A DNA stretch of 64,000 nt from Chitinispirillales bacterium (GTDB lineage Bacteria > Fibrobacterota > Chitinivibrionia > Chitinivibrionales > Chitinispirillaceae). Each line of letters begins with the position of its first letter. Position 1 is the first letter of the stretch. Shown piece after piece: positions 1-8,464 of the stretch. The position numbers and the translations under genes are program-made. A model generated the notes under the pieces. It searched no databases, was not told the DNA's origin, and saw nothing but the letters and a program-made list of their open reading frames with translations. The stretch spans positions 1 to 64,000 of the forward strand of contig JAIRVB010000040.1 of NCBI GenBank assembly GCA_031254105.1, written 5' to 3'.

Positions 1-7
1 GAAAACT

Positions 8-28
8 GGGGGGGGGGGGGGGGGGGGG
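8..28. repeat. G21 homopolymer at the window edge
   Basis: An uninterrupted run of 21 G bases, followed within 30 bases by A- and T-runs. Such runs often mark a contig end or an assembly artefact, and no gene reads through it. From 29 to 429 the sequence is AT-rich and I see no gene, RNA or clear promoter in it. Confidence 0.8.
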
Positions 29-429
29 TAAACCAATTTTTTTAAAATAAAAAAAAAAAAATCCATTAAAAAAATTGGCAAAATTGCAACGTAAGCCGCA
101 ATCTCAGCTGTCAAGACCCTGATAAAAGCGGCAATTTTCAAACATGTAGCAGTCATAAGATAGTCAGAATCCTAAACTCAGTTGATGATGTTCAAATTTA
201 TATACTTAATTACAGCTTTCTGATTACCATAATTGATAATATAATAATTCAACAATTAAATATCAATCTTTTTCGGATAAAATGAACCACCACCCCCGTT
301 GCATGTACAGGCACGATTTATCGCTCCCATTTATCATCATCTATTATATTAAATGTACTGAATCTTGACACAAAACGCAATTTTCTCAAGACAAACGCTC
401 CTTTATAAAAAAGAACGGGTAATAGCACT

Positions 430-1419
430 ATGCCTTATGTATATATAATCGCCGGTTTGGCGCTTCTCTACTTCGGCGCGGGGCGGATAGTAAATACAGG
501 TACGAAACTTGCGTTGCTCCTTGGGGTTAAGCCAATGTTTATCGCGCTGACCATTGTTGCTTTCGGCACGAGCGTGCCGGAGCTTCTCGTAAGCGTTGAC
601 TCCGCTATAAAAGGTTCCGGCGATCTGGCTGTCGGCAACGTTGTGGGCTCCAACATCTGCAACATAGCCCTCATACTTGGGCTGTCAGCGGTCATCCATC
701 CTGTTCGCGTCTCAAGACAATTATTCCGTTTTGAGATTCCGCTGGCTATTTTTGCCGCCCTGCTGACATGGCTCTTTCTGAATGACAAAGTCATAGCTTT
801 GTGGGAAGCGCTCACTTTTCTGGCGTTATTTGCCGGCTATGTTGCCATTAGTATAGTTACGGCAAAGCGCGGAAGCGAAAATTTGGCCGCGGATACGAAA
901 GCGGCTGGCGGGAGCTGCGTAAAAGATGTGGAAAGCGGTAAAAGCGCAAAGCGCGATTCCCCGGTGAAACTTGTTGTGTTTATTATCATCGACCTCGCCA
1001 TACTTATCTTGGGCGCCGACCTTCTTGTAAGAGGCGCGGTTGCTCTGGCGCAGAGCTGGGGCGTGAACGAAGCTGTGATAGGCCTCACGATAGTAGCGGT
1101 TGGTACAAGCACCCCCGAATTAGCTATGACTATCATCGCAGCTTTAAGAAAGCATTGCGATTTTGCAATAGGCAACATCGTCGGCTCCAGCATCTTTAAC
1201 ACCCTGTGCATCCTGGGCGCGGCCGGAACAATCCGTCCCATAACGGCCGGTTCGATTATGCCCAGAGACACCCTTCTTATGCTTGCTGTAACCGTCTCCC
1301 TGCTCATTGCGCTTCTGACAAAACGCGTTATACCCAGATGGGCGGGAGCAGCGCTTTTTTTAACATACGCAACGTACATTGTTGTATTATGCAAGGAAGC
1401 GGTCGCGGGGAAAAGCTGA
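430..1419 (+). CDS. CaCA-family Ca2+/Na+ (cation) antiporter, YrbG-like
   Basis: Inner-membrane antiporter of the calcium/cation antiporter superfamily, exchanging Ca2+ (or a similar cation) for Na+ or H+. Both inverted alpha repeats are visible: GTSVPE at residues 46-51 with GNVVGSN at 69-75, and GTSTPE at 225-230 with GNIVGSSIFN at 248-257. These Glu-containing motifs line the ion site in the family. About ten hydrophobic segments are split by a hydrophilic cytoplasmic loop at roughly residues 145-177. At 329 residues it has the usual bacterial length. The Shine-Dalgarno sequence is weak. It stands alone and converges on the minus-strand gene at 1573-2967. In proteobacteria YrbG is encoded beside mla genes, but here the mla loci are elsewhere. 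The family call is firm; the exact ion is not knowable from sequence. Confidence 0.93.
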   Translation: MPYVYIIAGLALLYFGAGRIVNTGTKLALLLGVKPMFIALTIVAFGTSVPELLVSVDSAIKGSGDLAVGNVVGSNICNIALILGLSAVIHPVRVSRQLFRFEIPLAIFAALLTWLFLNDKVIALWEALTFLALFAGYVAISIVTAKRGSENLAADTKAAGGSCVKDVESGKSAKRDSPVKLVVFIIIDLAILILGADLLVRGAVALAQSWGVNEAVIGLTIVAVGTSTPELAMTIIAALRKHCDFAIGNIVGSSIFNTLCILGAAGTIRPITAGSIMPRDTLLMLAVTVSLLIALLTKRVIPRWAGAALFLTYATYIVVLCKEAVAGKS

Positions 1420-1572
1420 AAATAAACGCAGAAATATGTAAAAAGATTATTGAAATTAGAGAACTATCCTATAATATTAATTGCTTTATTTCTGTATCGA
1501 ACAGCTAAATTACAGAGACCATTCAGGCAATATCAATAAAATTACGCAATGTTTTTTGCCGTTCGTCTCCGA

Positions 1573-2967
1573 TTAACTATCCCGCCGCAGTATAACTGGA
1601 ACCATTCTCTGTTCAAATTCCATTAAGTCTATGAAATTGGCATTTCCCTGTATTGTTTTATAATTCGTATAAATTTTCATCAGCTCCGCCCTTAAAAGCT
1701 CTTTTGAATAATCGTCTTTCAAGGATTTATCCGCTAACGTCCATAACTCAGTTAACAGGTAAAGAAGTTTTCTGCGTTTTGTACCGTGAAAATATGCTTC
1801 CGTCCATTCTATTGTATTCCTCAGTCCAAGAAACGGGTAAACTCCGGTTATAGCTTGTGTTAAGTAAGCGGAAACTTCCAAATCCAGATTCAATCTCATC
1901 TCCGGCATCTCAATTTCATCTACTCTGTGCTTTGCCTCGTGAATCGCGGTTTGGATAATAAGATTATCTTCGATTTTCGAAAGTGAGGAACCCCGCAAAT
2001 CTTTCTGCGCTAACTCGTAACGAATTCGATTCGCTCTTACAACGTCAATACCTAAGTTCTGCGCCTTCCACACCTCTTGATAACTCTCATTTATGTATGG
2101 ATTATGCGGCATTTTCATCTGTCTCTCGCTTTTATACTCTTTGGCAATATAATTGATTATATCTTTTACGACTACGACGTCACTGTGCGAAGCCGGCGCG
2201 AAGCCCAGTTTAGAACTCAAAATGTTCGGATATATCCGCTTCAAGATAAGAATACTTATTTTTTCGTCCCTCTTCCACACTTTATCTTCGCATATCACGC
2301 TTTCTATTTTAAAAATATTCGCATAAGAGTTTCTTAAATCATAATCCAGATAAAAACCTTTGCTTCTCAAATAATGATTCATTTCATATTTGTAACTTAC
2401 ATTAATAGTTTTGCCGCGACTGTAACGGTCTGTAGCGTCAGTTAATTCGGCCACAGGATTTTTTTTGTCCTGAGGCGCGTTAAACAATTGCGCGAATACA
2501 GTTTGGATCTCCTTTTCATTTACGCTGTCCGCGGCGAAACTGTTTACGGCCATAGTTAAATGCGGAGCAAGTAAGTTTATCACAAAAAAATCTGTTTTTT
2601 TATTGTCCGGCAGCCCCCGAAACTCTTCTAATGATTCGTTTATTTCGCTCCTCGCGTTTTCGATAACTTCATCCCTTGTTCTGTTTTTTGCCAGATAATT
2701 AAATAATTTCCAGATTTTATTCCTGCTCATACCTGATTCTTTTTCCAACCATTCCAAGTAATCAATGTCGTTAGTGATCCTGATTTCCGCTCTGAGTATC
2801 ATATTCAGAGCGGCGTAAGGCATTTTCATTTCAGGCAGAACATTTTTAGAATCGTATTTCGCGGTTAACGTAAGAACAGCAACAGTAACAACAACCGCTA
2901 ACGCGGCGGCGAAGCGCTTCAGCGAAAGCACAGAGTAGATCACAAGTATTAATTTTTTAATGTACAT
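1573..2967 (-). CDS. Membrane-anchored putative zinc metalloprotease (HExxH), unknown family
   Basis: The protein has 464 residues with one N-terminal membrane anchor (about residues 17-35) and a large, mostly helical soluble part, probably periplasmic. It carries IHEAKHRVDE, which places H343, E344 and H347 in an HExxH zinc-protease pattern. E364, in a following LDLEVSAY helix, could be the third ligand as in gluzincins. I do not recognise a named family. The C-terminal region is rich in charged helices. It is a single gene, with 207 bases separating it from the divergent amidohydrolase. The peptidase reading rests on the motif and its spacing only; substrate and role are unknown. The start is the first ATG, directly before the anchor segment. 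Confidence 0.7.
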   Translation of the reverse strand: MYIKKLILVIYSVLSLKRFAAALAVVVTVAVLTLTAKYDSKNVLPEMKMPYAALNMILRAEIRITNDIDYLEWLEKESGMSRNKIWKLFNYLAKNRTRDEVIENARSEINESLEEFRGLPDNKKTDFFVINLLAPHLTMAVNSFAADSVNEKEIQTVFAQLFNAPQDKKNPVAELTDATDRYSRGKTINVSYKYEMNHYLRSKGFYLDYDLRNSYANIFKIESVICEDKVWKRDEKISILILKRIYPNILSSKLGFAPASHSDVVVVKDIINYIAKEYKSERQMKMPHNPYINESYQEVWKAQNLGIDVVRANRIRYELAQKDLRGSSLSKIEDNLIIQTAIHEAKHRVDEIEMPEMRLNLDLEVSAYLTQAITGVYPFLGLRNTIEWTEAYFHGTKRRKLLYLLTELWTLADKSLKDDYSKELLRAELMKIYTNYKTIQGNANFIDLMEFEQRMVPVILRRDS

Positions 2968-3174
2968 TCGCGCCGCTGGCGGTGAATCCTATGACTTTTT
3001 CAACATTGTATAACATAATATATAATTATACTCCCCAGCACCGCAGAAAAATCACCTTTACCGTACAGATGAAATTATATTTGATATACCGGTATTATAA
3101 TACTGTATGAATCTGTCATCCATACAATATTAAAAAAACAGATGGATTATGTGTATTAATAATTATTACAAAAA

Positions 3175-4389
3175 ATGAATACAGTTTATTTCGCCAAGTA
3201 TATATATATGGACAATGGAGAGATACTGCTCAACGGAGCGGTGTCTGTGCGCAATGGGATTATTGAGGATGCCGGGCCGCGCGGCAAAATAAAACGTGTT
3301 CGGGATGAACGCATTGTAAACCTTGGCGACATGCTTCTTCTGCCAGGTTTTATCAACATGCACACCCACCTTGAAGAGGGGCCTATACGCGGATTTACAA
3401 AAGACGGCGGCGAATCGTTTACAGCATGGAACAATAAAAGGTATTCCCGGATGCGCCAGCTTACTGAGGAGCAGATATGTAAAAGCATCAAGCTAAGCGC
3501 CAGAGAACATGTATCGCAGGGAACAACAACCATCGTAGACTTCTCCCGCACCGGTTTCTCAGCATCTGTTCTGGCCGATGAGCCAGTGCGCGCGGTAATA
3601 ATCAAAGATGTGGTTTATGAGCGGTTTCTTGAGCATGGAATAGCTCAGATTGAGAGCTGGAGCGGCGAAAAAAACGCTTTAAAGTATGGAATCGCTCCCC
3701 ACGCGCTCTACTCGCTTTCCGTGCGCGGACACCGGCGGTTAATAGAACACGGTTACAAAAATGAACGTTTGTGGGCTTGCCATCTGGCAGAGAGTTCAGA
3801 GGAACTTCAAGCATTCTGCGAGCACAGCGGAGATTTTTTTTTCAGCCTGACCCGTAATCGTCCCTGGCTTGCGGGGGATGAAAAAATCGGTTCTGTTCAT
3901 TACGCCCTCAGACATAATCTTATACCTTCTTACGGCATTCTAATCCATTGCAACTATATTAACAGTTATGAACTGGCGTTATTGGCCGCTAAACGCGCGT
4001 TTGTAACACTGTGCTTCAGATACAGTAAGGAGATGGGGCACAAAAGCTTTCCCCTTGAAGCCGCTAACAGGCGCGGGGTTCAGATATGTCTTGGTACCGA
4101 GGGGATGATGCCGCCGGGGGAACTAAGTCTCTTTGATGAACTGTTTCATTTAAAACAAGCCTATCCTCACATCAGCGCCTCTGAGATGATCCGCTGGGTA
4201 ACTAAAAATCCGGCGGCGGCGCTTCGGGTATCCGACAAGCTGGGAAGCATAAGCCCGGGGAAATACGCCGACATAATAGGCGCGCGATTTCCCTATCGTG
4301 ATGGAGATGACATATTAGAAACATTACTTATGTCGGATCCGGATGTCGCTTTTGTGCTTATTGACGGAAAAGAAGTTATTGTTAGCTGA
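3175..4389 (+). CDS. Amidohydrolase-superfamily deaminase/chlorohydrolase-like enzyme
   Basis: Cytosolic metal-dependent hydrolase of the chlorohydrolase/MtaD/SsnA branch, which deaminates or dechlorinates heterocycles such as guanine, S-adenosylhomocysteine or melamine-type compounds. The metal-binding HxH is in NMHTHLEE (H63 and H65). Further ligand His residues fit WACHLAES and LIHCNYI, and the C-terminal beta-sandwich ends in the usual GKYADI pattern. At the position of the conserved metal-binding Asp (normally GTDG) this protein reads LGTEGMM, a D-to-E change that may alter metal use. The Shine-Dalgarno is poor (ATTACAAAAAATG). No operon partner is present, so the substrate cannot be inferred from context. 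Confidence 0.85.
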   Translation: MNTVYFAKYIYMDNGEILLNGAVSVRNGIIEDAGPRGKIKRVRDERIVNLGDMLLLPGFINMHTHLEEGPIRGFTKDGGESFTAWNNKRYSRMRQLTEEQICKSIKLSAREHVSQGTTTIVDFSRTGFSASVLADEPVRAVIIKDVVYERFLEHGIAQIESWSGEKNALKYGIAPHALYSLSVRGHRRLIEHGYKNERLWACHLAESSEELQAFCEHSGDFFFSLTRNRPWLAGDEKIGSVHYALRHNLIPSYGILIHCNYINSYELALLAAKRAFVTLCFRYSKEMGHKSFPLEAANRRGVQICLGTEGMMPPGELSLFDELFHLKQAYPHISASEMIRWVTKNPAAALRVSDKLGSISPGKYADIIGARFPYRDGDDILETLLMSDPDVAFVLIDGKEVIVS

Positions 4390-4457
4390 CATCAGATGTC
4401 CGTAAGAACACGCGTTAATCCCGCCCCCTTACACGCGCCTTAAGCGAACAGCTGTAC

Positions 4458-4479
4458 GGGCGTATTTGTGTGTACGCCC
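4458..4479. terminator. Hairpin between convergent genes
   Basis: GGGCGTA at 4458-4464 pairs with TACGCCC at 4473-4479 around an eight-base loop. It lies between the convergent amidohydrolase gene and the small gene at 4506-4688, so it could end transcription from both sides. There is no strong T-run. Confidence 0.5.
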
Positions 4480-4505
4480 TTATTGCGTTAATGAATAACC
4501 TCATC

Positions 4506-4688
4506 TCATATTGCGCAAGCTGATTCCTGGGCCGCCTGCTGGCAAACAGCATTTTCTTTGTTTACTTCATCATTTATCTCTACAGCCAAGTCATACATCT
4601 TATGCATAGCGTTGTAAGCTTCATCAAGCGCGCCTTCCGCGTTTTTAAGAATTACCTGTACAATGTCAGCGTTGTGACCGATAGCCAT
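4506..4688 (-). CDS. Small 60-residue protein of unknown function
   Basis: I do not recognise this protein. The reading frame has a textbook ribosome-binding site (AAGGAGG, seven bases before the ATG), which argues that it is expressed. The product is one predicted amphipathic helix (residues about 5-45, rich in A, E, N and D) followed by a tail with two cysteines (residues 49 and 58). It has no signal peptide or membrane segment. It sits 311 bases beyond the nrdG stop on the same strand, after the nrdDG operon, and could be co-transcribed with it. It could be a small regulatory or adaptor protein; a peptide precursor is possible but unsupported because no maturation enzyme is next to it. Confidence 0.6.
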   Translation of the reverse strand: MAIGHNADIVQVILKNAEGALDEAYNAMHKMYDLAVEINDEVNKENAVCQQAAQESACAI

Positions 4689-4999
4689 AAGTGCCTCCTT
4701 GAGGAAAATGTTGGTATCAACAGATGCTTTCCGCTCTCTGTTAACAATAAAATGATCTCCGCGGCAGAAATATATGCAATAGTTATACCAATATTGCGGT
4801 CAATTTGCTTAAACGTTATAATATGTTGAAAATGATAGAGTTACAGTGACATGAGAATTGAGGTGCACAAAAGAAAGGGTACTGTCGAGGAAATTTATTT
4901 CTGTTACACAGGCAAAATTTTCCGGCGGCAACGGATAACCATAAAATATCCATAATAGCAATTCCCGCTATAAAAAGTCAATAATTATAATTAATTAAC
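4689..4999. other. Intergenic region, no gene seen
   Basis: 311 bases between the small protein and nrdG. It contains the small gene's Shine-Dalgarno at its left edge. I see no RNA gene, palindrome or convincing promoter. Confidence 0.6.
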
Positions 5000-5689
5000 C
5001 TATCTTATAGCGCAATAAATGCCATTATGCGAAAAAAACGCCTGCCAGCGCTCAAGTTCCTCTGCCGGGTACGGCTTAACGAGTAAATACGCAGGATCAA
5101 GTATATCATAATCCGATACAAACTGCTGAATGTAAATTTTTTTCACACCGCTCAGCTCAACAAGTAATTCCTCTACGTCATTAATATCAATTACACCTGG
5201 AGCGGCTGTAATTCTTACTTCCGCCTGATCTCCCATCTTTTTTACGATATTTATACTTTGACGCAAACGTTCGCCGCAATCAGGATAAGCAGCTCCGAGA
5301 AGCGCGTATTTTTTAAAAGATGTTTTGATGTCCAGAGCAAGATAATCCGGAGAGCATTTTTCAATTTTTTCAGGCAGCAATCCATTGGTATCAAGCTTAA
5401 TTTTAAGACCCATCTCTCTTAAACTTTTAGAAATTTCCTCAAGATCCGCTAAAAGAGCGGCCTCACCGCCGCTTATGACCGCGCCCTCAATAATACCCTT
5501 ATGCTTTAAGATATAACTTTTGACTTCATCGAAGCTGACAGGCTCTGTTCGACCCCTTACGATTGAGGGGTTATGACAATAGGGACATGCCAGATTACAT
5601 CCTGAAAAAAAAAGGACGGCAGCAACCGTCCCGGGAAAATCAATAAAAGAACTTTTAAGCCACCCGGATATTTTAACTTGAGACGGCAT
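5000..5689 (-). CDS. nrdG: Anaerobic ribonucleoside-triphosphate reductase activating protein
   Basis: Radical-SAM activase that uses a [4Fe-4S] cluster and S-adenosylmethionine to form the glycyl radical on NrdD. The cluster motif CNLACPYC (CxxxCxxC) starts at residue 31, after the FIDFPG segment typical of the family. The 229-residue length is normal for the longer NrdG form. The gene overlaps the 3' end of nrdD by 17 bases, so the two are translationally coupled. This is an oxygen-sensitive system and indicates anaerobic dNTP synthesis. Confidence 0.95.
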   Translation of the reverse strand: MPSQVKISGWLKSSFIDFPGTVAAVLFFSGCNLACPYCHNPSIVRGRTEPVSFDEVKSYILKHKGIIEGAVISGGEAALLADLEEISKSLREMGLKIKLDTNGLLPEKIEKCSPDYLALDIKTSFKKYALLGAAYPDCGERLRQSINIVKKMGDQAEVRITAAPGVIDINDVEELLVELSGVKKIYIQQFVSDYDILDPAYLLVKPYPAEELERWQAFFSHNGIYCAIR

Positions 5690-7790
5690 TTACAACTTCC
5701 TCTACGGGCAAACCTGCATGTTCGCTCTCCGGTTCACTATGATTAAAAACCGACCGTTCCATAAATTCCGACTTCTTCCCCGGATTCCAGTTCTGCACAG
5801 GCCTGTAGTAACCTACTATACGCGCATACACTTCAGTTTCCCCAGAGCAGCTGGGGCAGGAGAAGTGTTTGCCTTTGAGATAACCATGTAACTTGCATAC
5901 AGAAAATGTGGGAGAGATAGTGAAGTACGGTATCTGATAATTGTAGGCGATACTTTTGACAAGTTTCTTGCATGTTTCTATATCGTCAATTGACTCGCCG
6001 ATATGAGCGTGAAACACAGTTCCGCCGGTGTACTGTTTCTGAATGTCATTTTGCATATCAAGCGCTTCAAAAACATCGCCTGTAGCGTTTACAGGCAGCT
6101 GAGTTGAGTTTGTATAGTACGGATTATCGCCGCCTGGAATGATCATACGTGAGAATTTGCTTCTATCAATCTTAGCAAGCCTGTAGGATGTCCCCTCGCC
6201 TGGAGTAGCTTCCAGATTGTAAAGATGTCCGGTTTCTTTCTGATATTCTATAAGGCGGCCGCGCATGTGTTGAAGCACCTCCATGGCAAACTCACGGGCT
6301 TCCGCGTCAGTGAGGTCTTTGCCCATAAAATTAAGGCTGGATTCATTCATGCCGATAAGGCCGATTGTAGAGAAATGATTGTTCCAATGGCGCAAGTACC
6401 TCTGAGTATAGGGGAAAAGTCCCTGATCCATAAGCTTTGTTATAACTTTACGCTTAGTTTCAAGGGAATCTCTGGCCAAATCCATATAATGATTGAGCTG
6501 TTTGAAGTAGTCGCTCCTTGTATTAGAAAAAAAGCCTATCCGGGGCAGATTTATAGTTACCACGCCGATAGATCCGGTGAATTCATCCGCGCCAAAAAGA
6601 CCGCCGCCGCGGTTTCTAAGCTCTCTTTTGTCTAACTGAAGACGGCAGCACATTGACCTGACATCACTGGGGTTAAGAGTAGAATTAATAAAATTCTGGA
6701 AATACGGAGTGCCATACTTGCCGGTCATCTTAAAAAGCAGCTGCGCGTTTTCGCTGTCCCAGTTAAAACTGCTTGTGATATTGTAAGTTGGGATCGGATA
6801 TGAAAACCCGCGTCCATCCGCGTCGCCTTCGATAAGAACCTCAAGAAAAGCGCGGTTTACCATATCCATCTCTTTTTGAAAATCGCCGTAAGTCTGTTCA
6901 AGAGGCTGCCCGCCGACAATTGCGGGTTGATTTTTAAGATCTTCGGGAACAACCCAGTCAAGAGTTATATTTGTAAACGGCGCCTGCGACCCCCAGCGCG
7001 AAGGCGTATTGACGCCAAAAATGAAAGACTGTATCTGCTGCTTGACTTCAGCGTATGACAGGTTGTCAACTCTCACAAAAGGAGCCAGATATGTATCAAA
7101 TGAGGAGAACGCCTGAGCTCCGGCCCACTCATTCTGCAGAATACCAAGAAAGTTAACCATCTGCTGTATAAGAGTTGAAAGATGTTTTGGCGGATGAGAT
7201 GATATTTTCCCTTTTACCCCTCCAAGCCCCTCGGCAATAAGCTGACGCAGCGACCAACCGGCGCAGTAACCTGAAAACATGCACAGATCGTGCAGATGAA
7301 TATCACCATTCCGGTGAGCGTTCGAGATATCACGGTTATAGATATTCTCAAGCCAGTAATTTGCGGTGATTGCTCCGCTGTTATGAAGGACAAGACCTCC
7401 AAGGGAGTAATTAACGTTGGAATTTTCATTAACCCGCCAATCCTCCTGCCTGAGATATCCATCCATTGTGTTGGCAATATCAAGCAGAAGATCGTTTGTT
7501 GAACGCATCCGCCTGTGCTGTTCACGGTACAGGATGTAGGCTTTTGCGACTTTGGCGTGTCCCTGCTCTATAAGCACCTTCTCAACAATATCCTGCATCT
7601 CCTCGACCGCCGGGATAGAATTGGAATGAAACTTACGCCCTGTCGCCTCCTCAACTAACTTGGCTAAATGAAGCGCCTGACCGAAATCATTCCCCCCAAC
7701 AGCCTCCGCAGCCTTGAAAATCGCGTTTGCTATCTTAAAATTATCATAAGGTACAAGTTTACCGTCACGCTTGCGAATAGTCGAAATCAT
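5673..7790 (-). CDS. nrdD: Anaerobic ribonucleoside-triphosphate reductase, class III
   Basis: Reduces ribonucleoside triphosphates to dNTPs with a glycyl radical made by NrdG. An N-terminal ATP-cone (about residues 1-95, beginning ISTIRKRDGK) gives allosteric control by ATP/dATP. The catalytic barrel follows. The C-terminus carries CPSC, half of the usual zinc site, and the RIVGYYRP loop that holds the radical glycine. The reading frame is open back to 7838, but the ATG at 7790 has GGAGAG nine bases upstream and begins right at the ATP-cone, so I use it. It is the first gene of an nrdD-nrdG operon. I looked for paired NrdR boxes upstream and did not find a convincing pair. Confidence 0.95.
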   Translation of the reverse strand: MISTIRKRDGKLVPYDNFKIANAIFKAAEAVGGNDFGQALHLAKLVEEATGRKFHSNSIPAVEEMQDIVEKVLIEQGHAKVAKAYILYREQHRRMRSTNDLLLDIANTMDGYLRQEDWRVNENSNVNYSLGGLVLHNSGAITANYWLENIYNRDISNAHRNGDIHLHDLCMFSGYCAGWSLRQLIAEGLGGVKGKISSHPPKHLSTLIQQMVNFLGILQNEWAGAQAFSSFDTYLAPFVRVDNLSYAEVKQQIQSFIFGVNTPSRWGSQAPFTNITLDWVVPEDLKNQPAIVGGQPLEQTYGDFQKEMDMVNRAFLEVLIEGDADGRGFSYPIPTYNITSSFNWDSENAQLLFKMTGKYGTPYFQNFINSTLNPSDVRSMCCRLQLDKRELRNRGGGLFGADEFTGSIGVVTINLPRIGFFSNTRSDYFKQLNHYMDLARDSLETKRKVITKLMDQGLFPYTQRYLRHWNNHFSTIGLIGMNESSLNFMGKDLTDAEAREFAMEVLQHMRGRLIEYQKETGHLYNLEATPGEGTSYRLAKIDRSKFSRMIIPGGDNPYYTNSTQLPVNATGDVFEALDMQNDIQKQYTGGTVFHAHIGESIDDIETCKKLVKSIAYNYQIPYFTISPTFSVCKLHGYLKGKHFSCPSCSGETEVYARIVGYYRPVQNWNPGKKSEFMERSVFNHSEPESEHAGLPVEEVVNAVSS

Positions 7791-8041
7791 CGAAACAGAC
7801 TCTCCAGTATTATAAGTATGTGATTCCCGGTATACCACAACAGGTGCTATATCTCAGTGAAGAAACATACAACATATACGCACCAAAGGCAACTTTTTTC
7901 GGATAGTTTTTTTTGTGAGAATAGGATGTCCGCCTAACTCATTGAATTATCGTGAGTGGAGATTGGCTGCGTGGCAGAAAAATATAATTTAATGTGGGGT
8001 TGTCCTTATTTAAAAAACTCTCGTACTGGCTGATATAGAAT

Positions 8042-8057
8042 TGGCCTGATTTTTGCG
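8042..8057 (+). promoter_or_regulatory. Candidate sigma-54 (-24/-12) promoter
   Basis: The sequence TGGCCTGATTTTTGCG has GG and GC 12 bases apart, as in the TGGCAC-N5-TTGC consensus, with one mismatch in the -24 block. It lies about 140 bases upstream of the small gene at 8198. The rest of the 7791-8197 interval holds no gene that I can see. Confidence 0.55.
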
Positions 8058-8197
8058 TTATTTACCCAACTTGTCTATTAATAACCCGCTCTTTTACATT
8101 CAATCATTGATTATAAGGCACTTGGAAAATTATTTTATAAAAACCATCTGCAAACAACTTTCAAAATATTTTTGGTTAATGAGAGGCAGGGAATATT

Positions 8198-8422
8198 ATG
8201 ATGATAACAGAAATAAATTTTACATTGAAATCCTTTGACAGCGCTCCATTTAATAACTCTCTCAATAACGTCAGGCATACATATGAACTTAATAATAAAA
8301 ACGCCAAGGAAGAACTGCTGAGTATTTTCGGTGAAACTACCGATTTAACCGAAGAAGAGCGAATCGCGTACAACAAAATGCTCAAAAATGGCGCCATAAA
8401 AACTGGTATCAGGATGTTTTAG
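8198..8422 (+). CDS. Small 74-residue protein, unknown function
   Basis: I do not recognise this small soluble protein. It has two adjacent ATG codons (8198 and 8201) preceded by GGCAGGGA, a fair ribosome-binding site. The N-terminal third resembles a short beta segment. The C-terminal half is helical and charged (EELLSIF and EEERIAYNKML) and ends in GIRMF. It lies downstream of a sigma-54-like promoter and 42 bases before the AnmK-like gene, so the two may be co-transcribed. Its small size and acidic helices would fit a regulatory or flagellar/structural accessory role, but nothing in the sequence decides this. Confidence 0.6.
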   Translation: MMITEINFTLKSFDSAPFNNSLNNVRHTYELNNKNAKEELLSIFGETTDLTEEERIAYNKMLKNGAIKTGIRMF

Positions 8423-8464
8423 CTGTGATTAATAATATGTAATAATTAAGAATAAGGGAAACCC

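Noticed and set aside
837-1394. Long minus-strand ORF inside the antiporter gene
   Set aside because: Its sequence is a composition-driven shadow of the antiporter on the other strand, which has clear family motifs.
7791-7900. NrdR boxes upstream of nrdD
   Set aside because: No pair of ACACWATATATWGTGT-like sites with the right spacing can be found.
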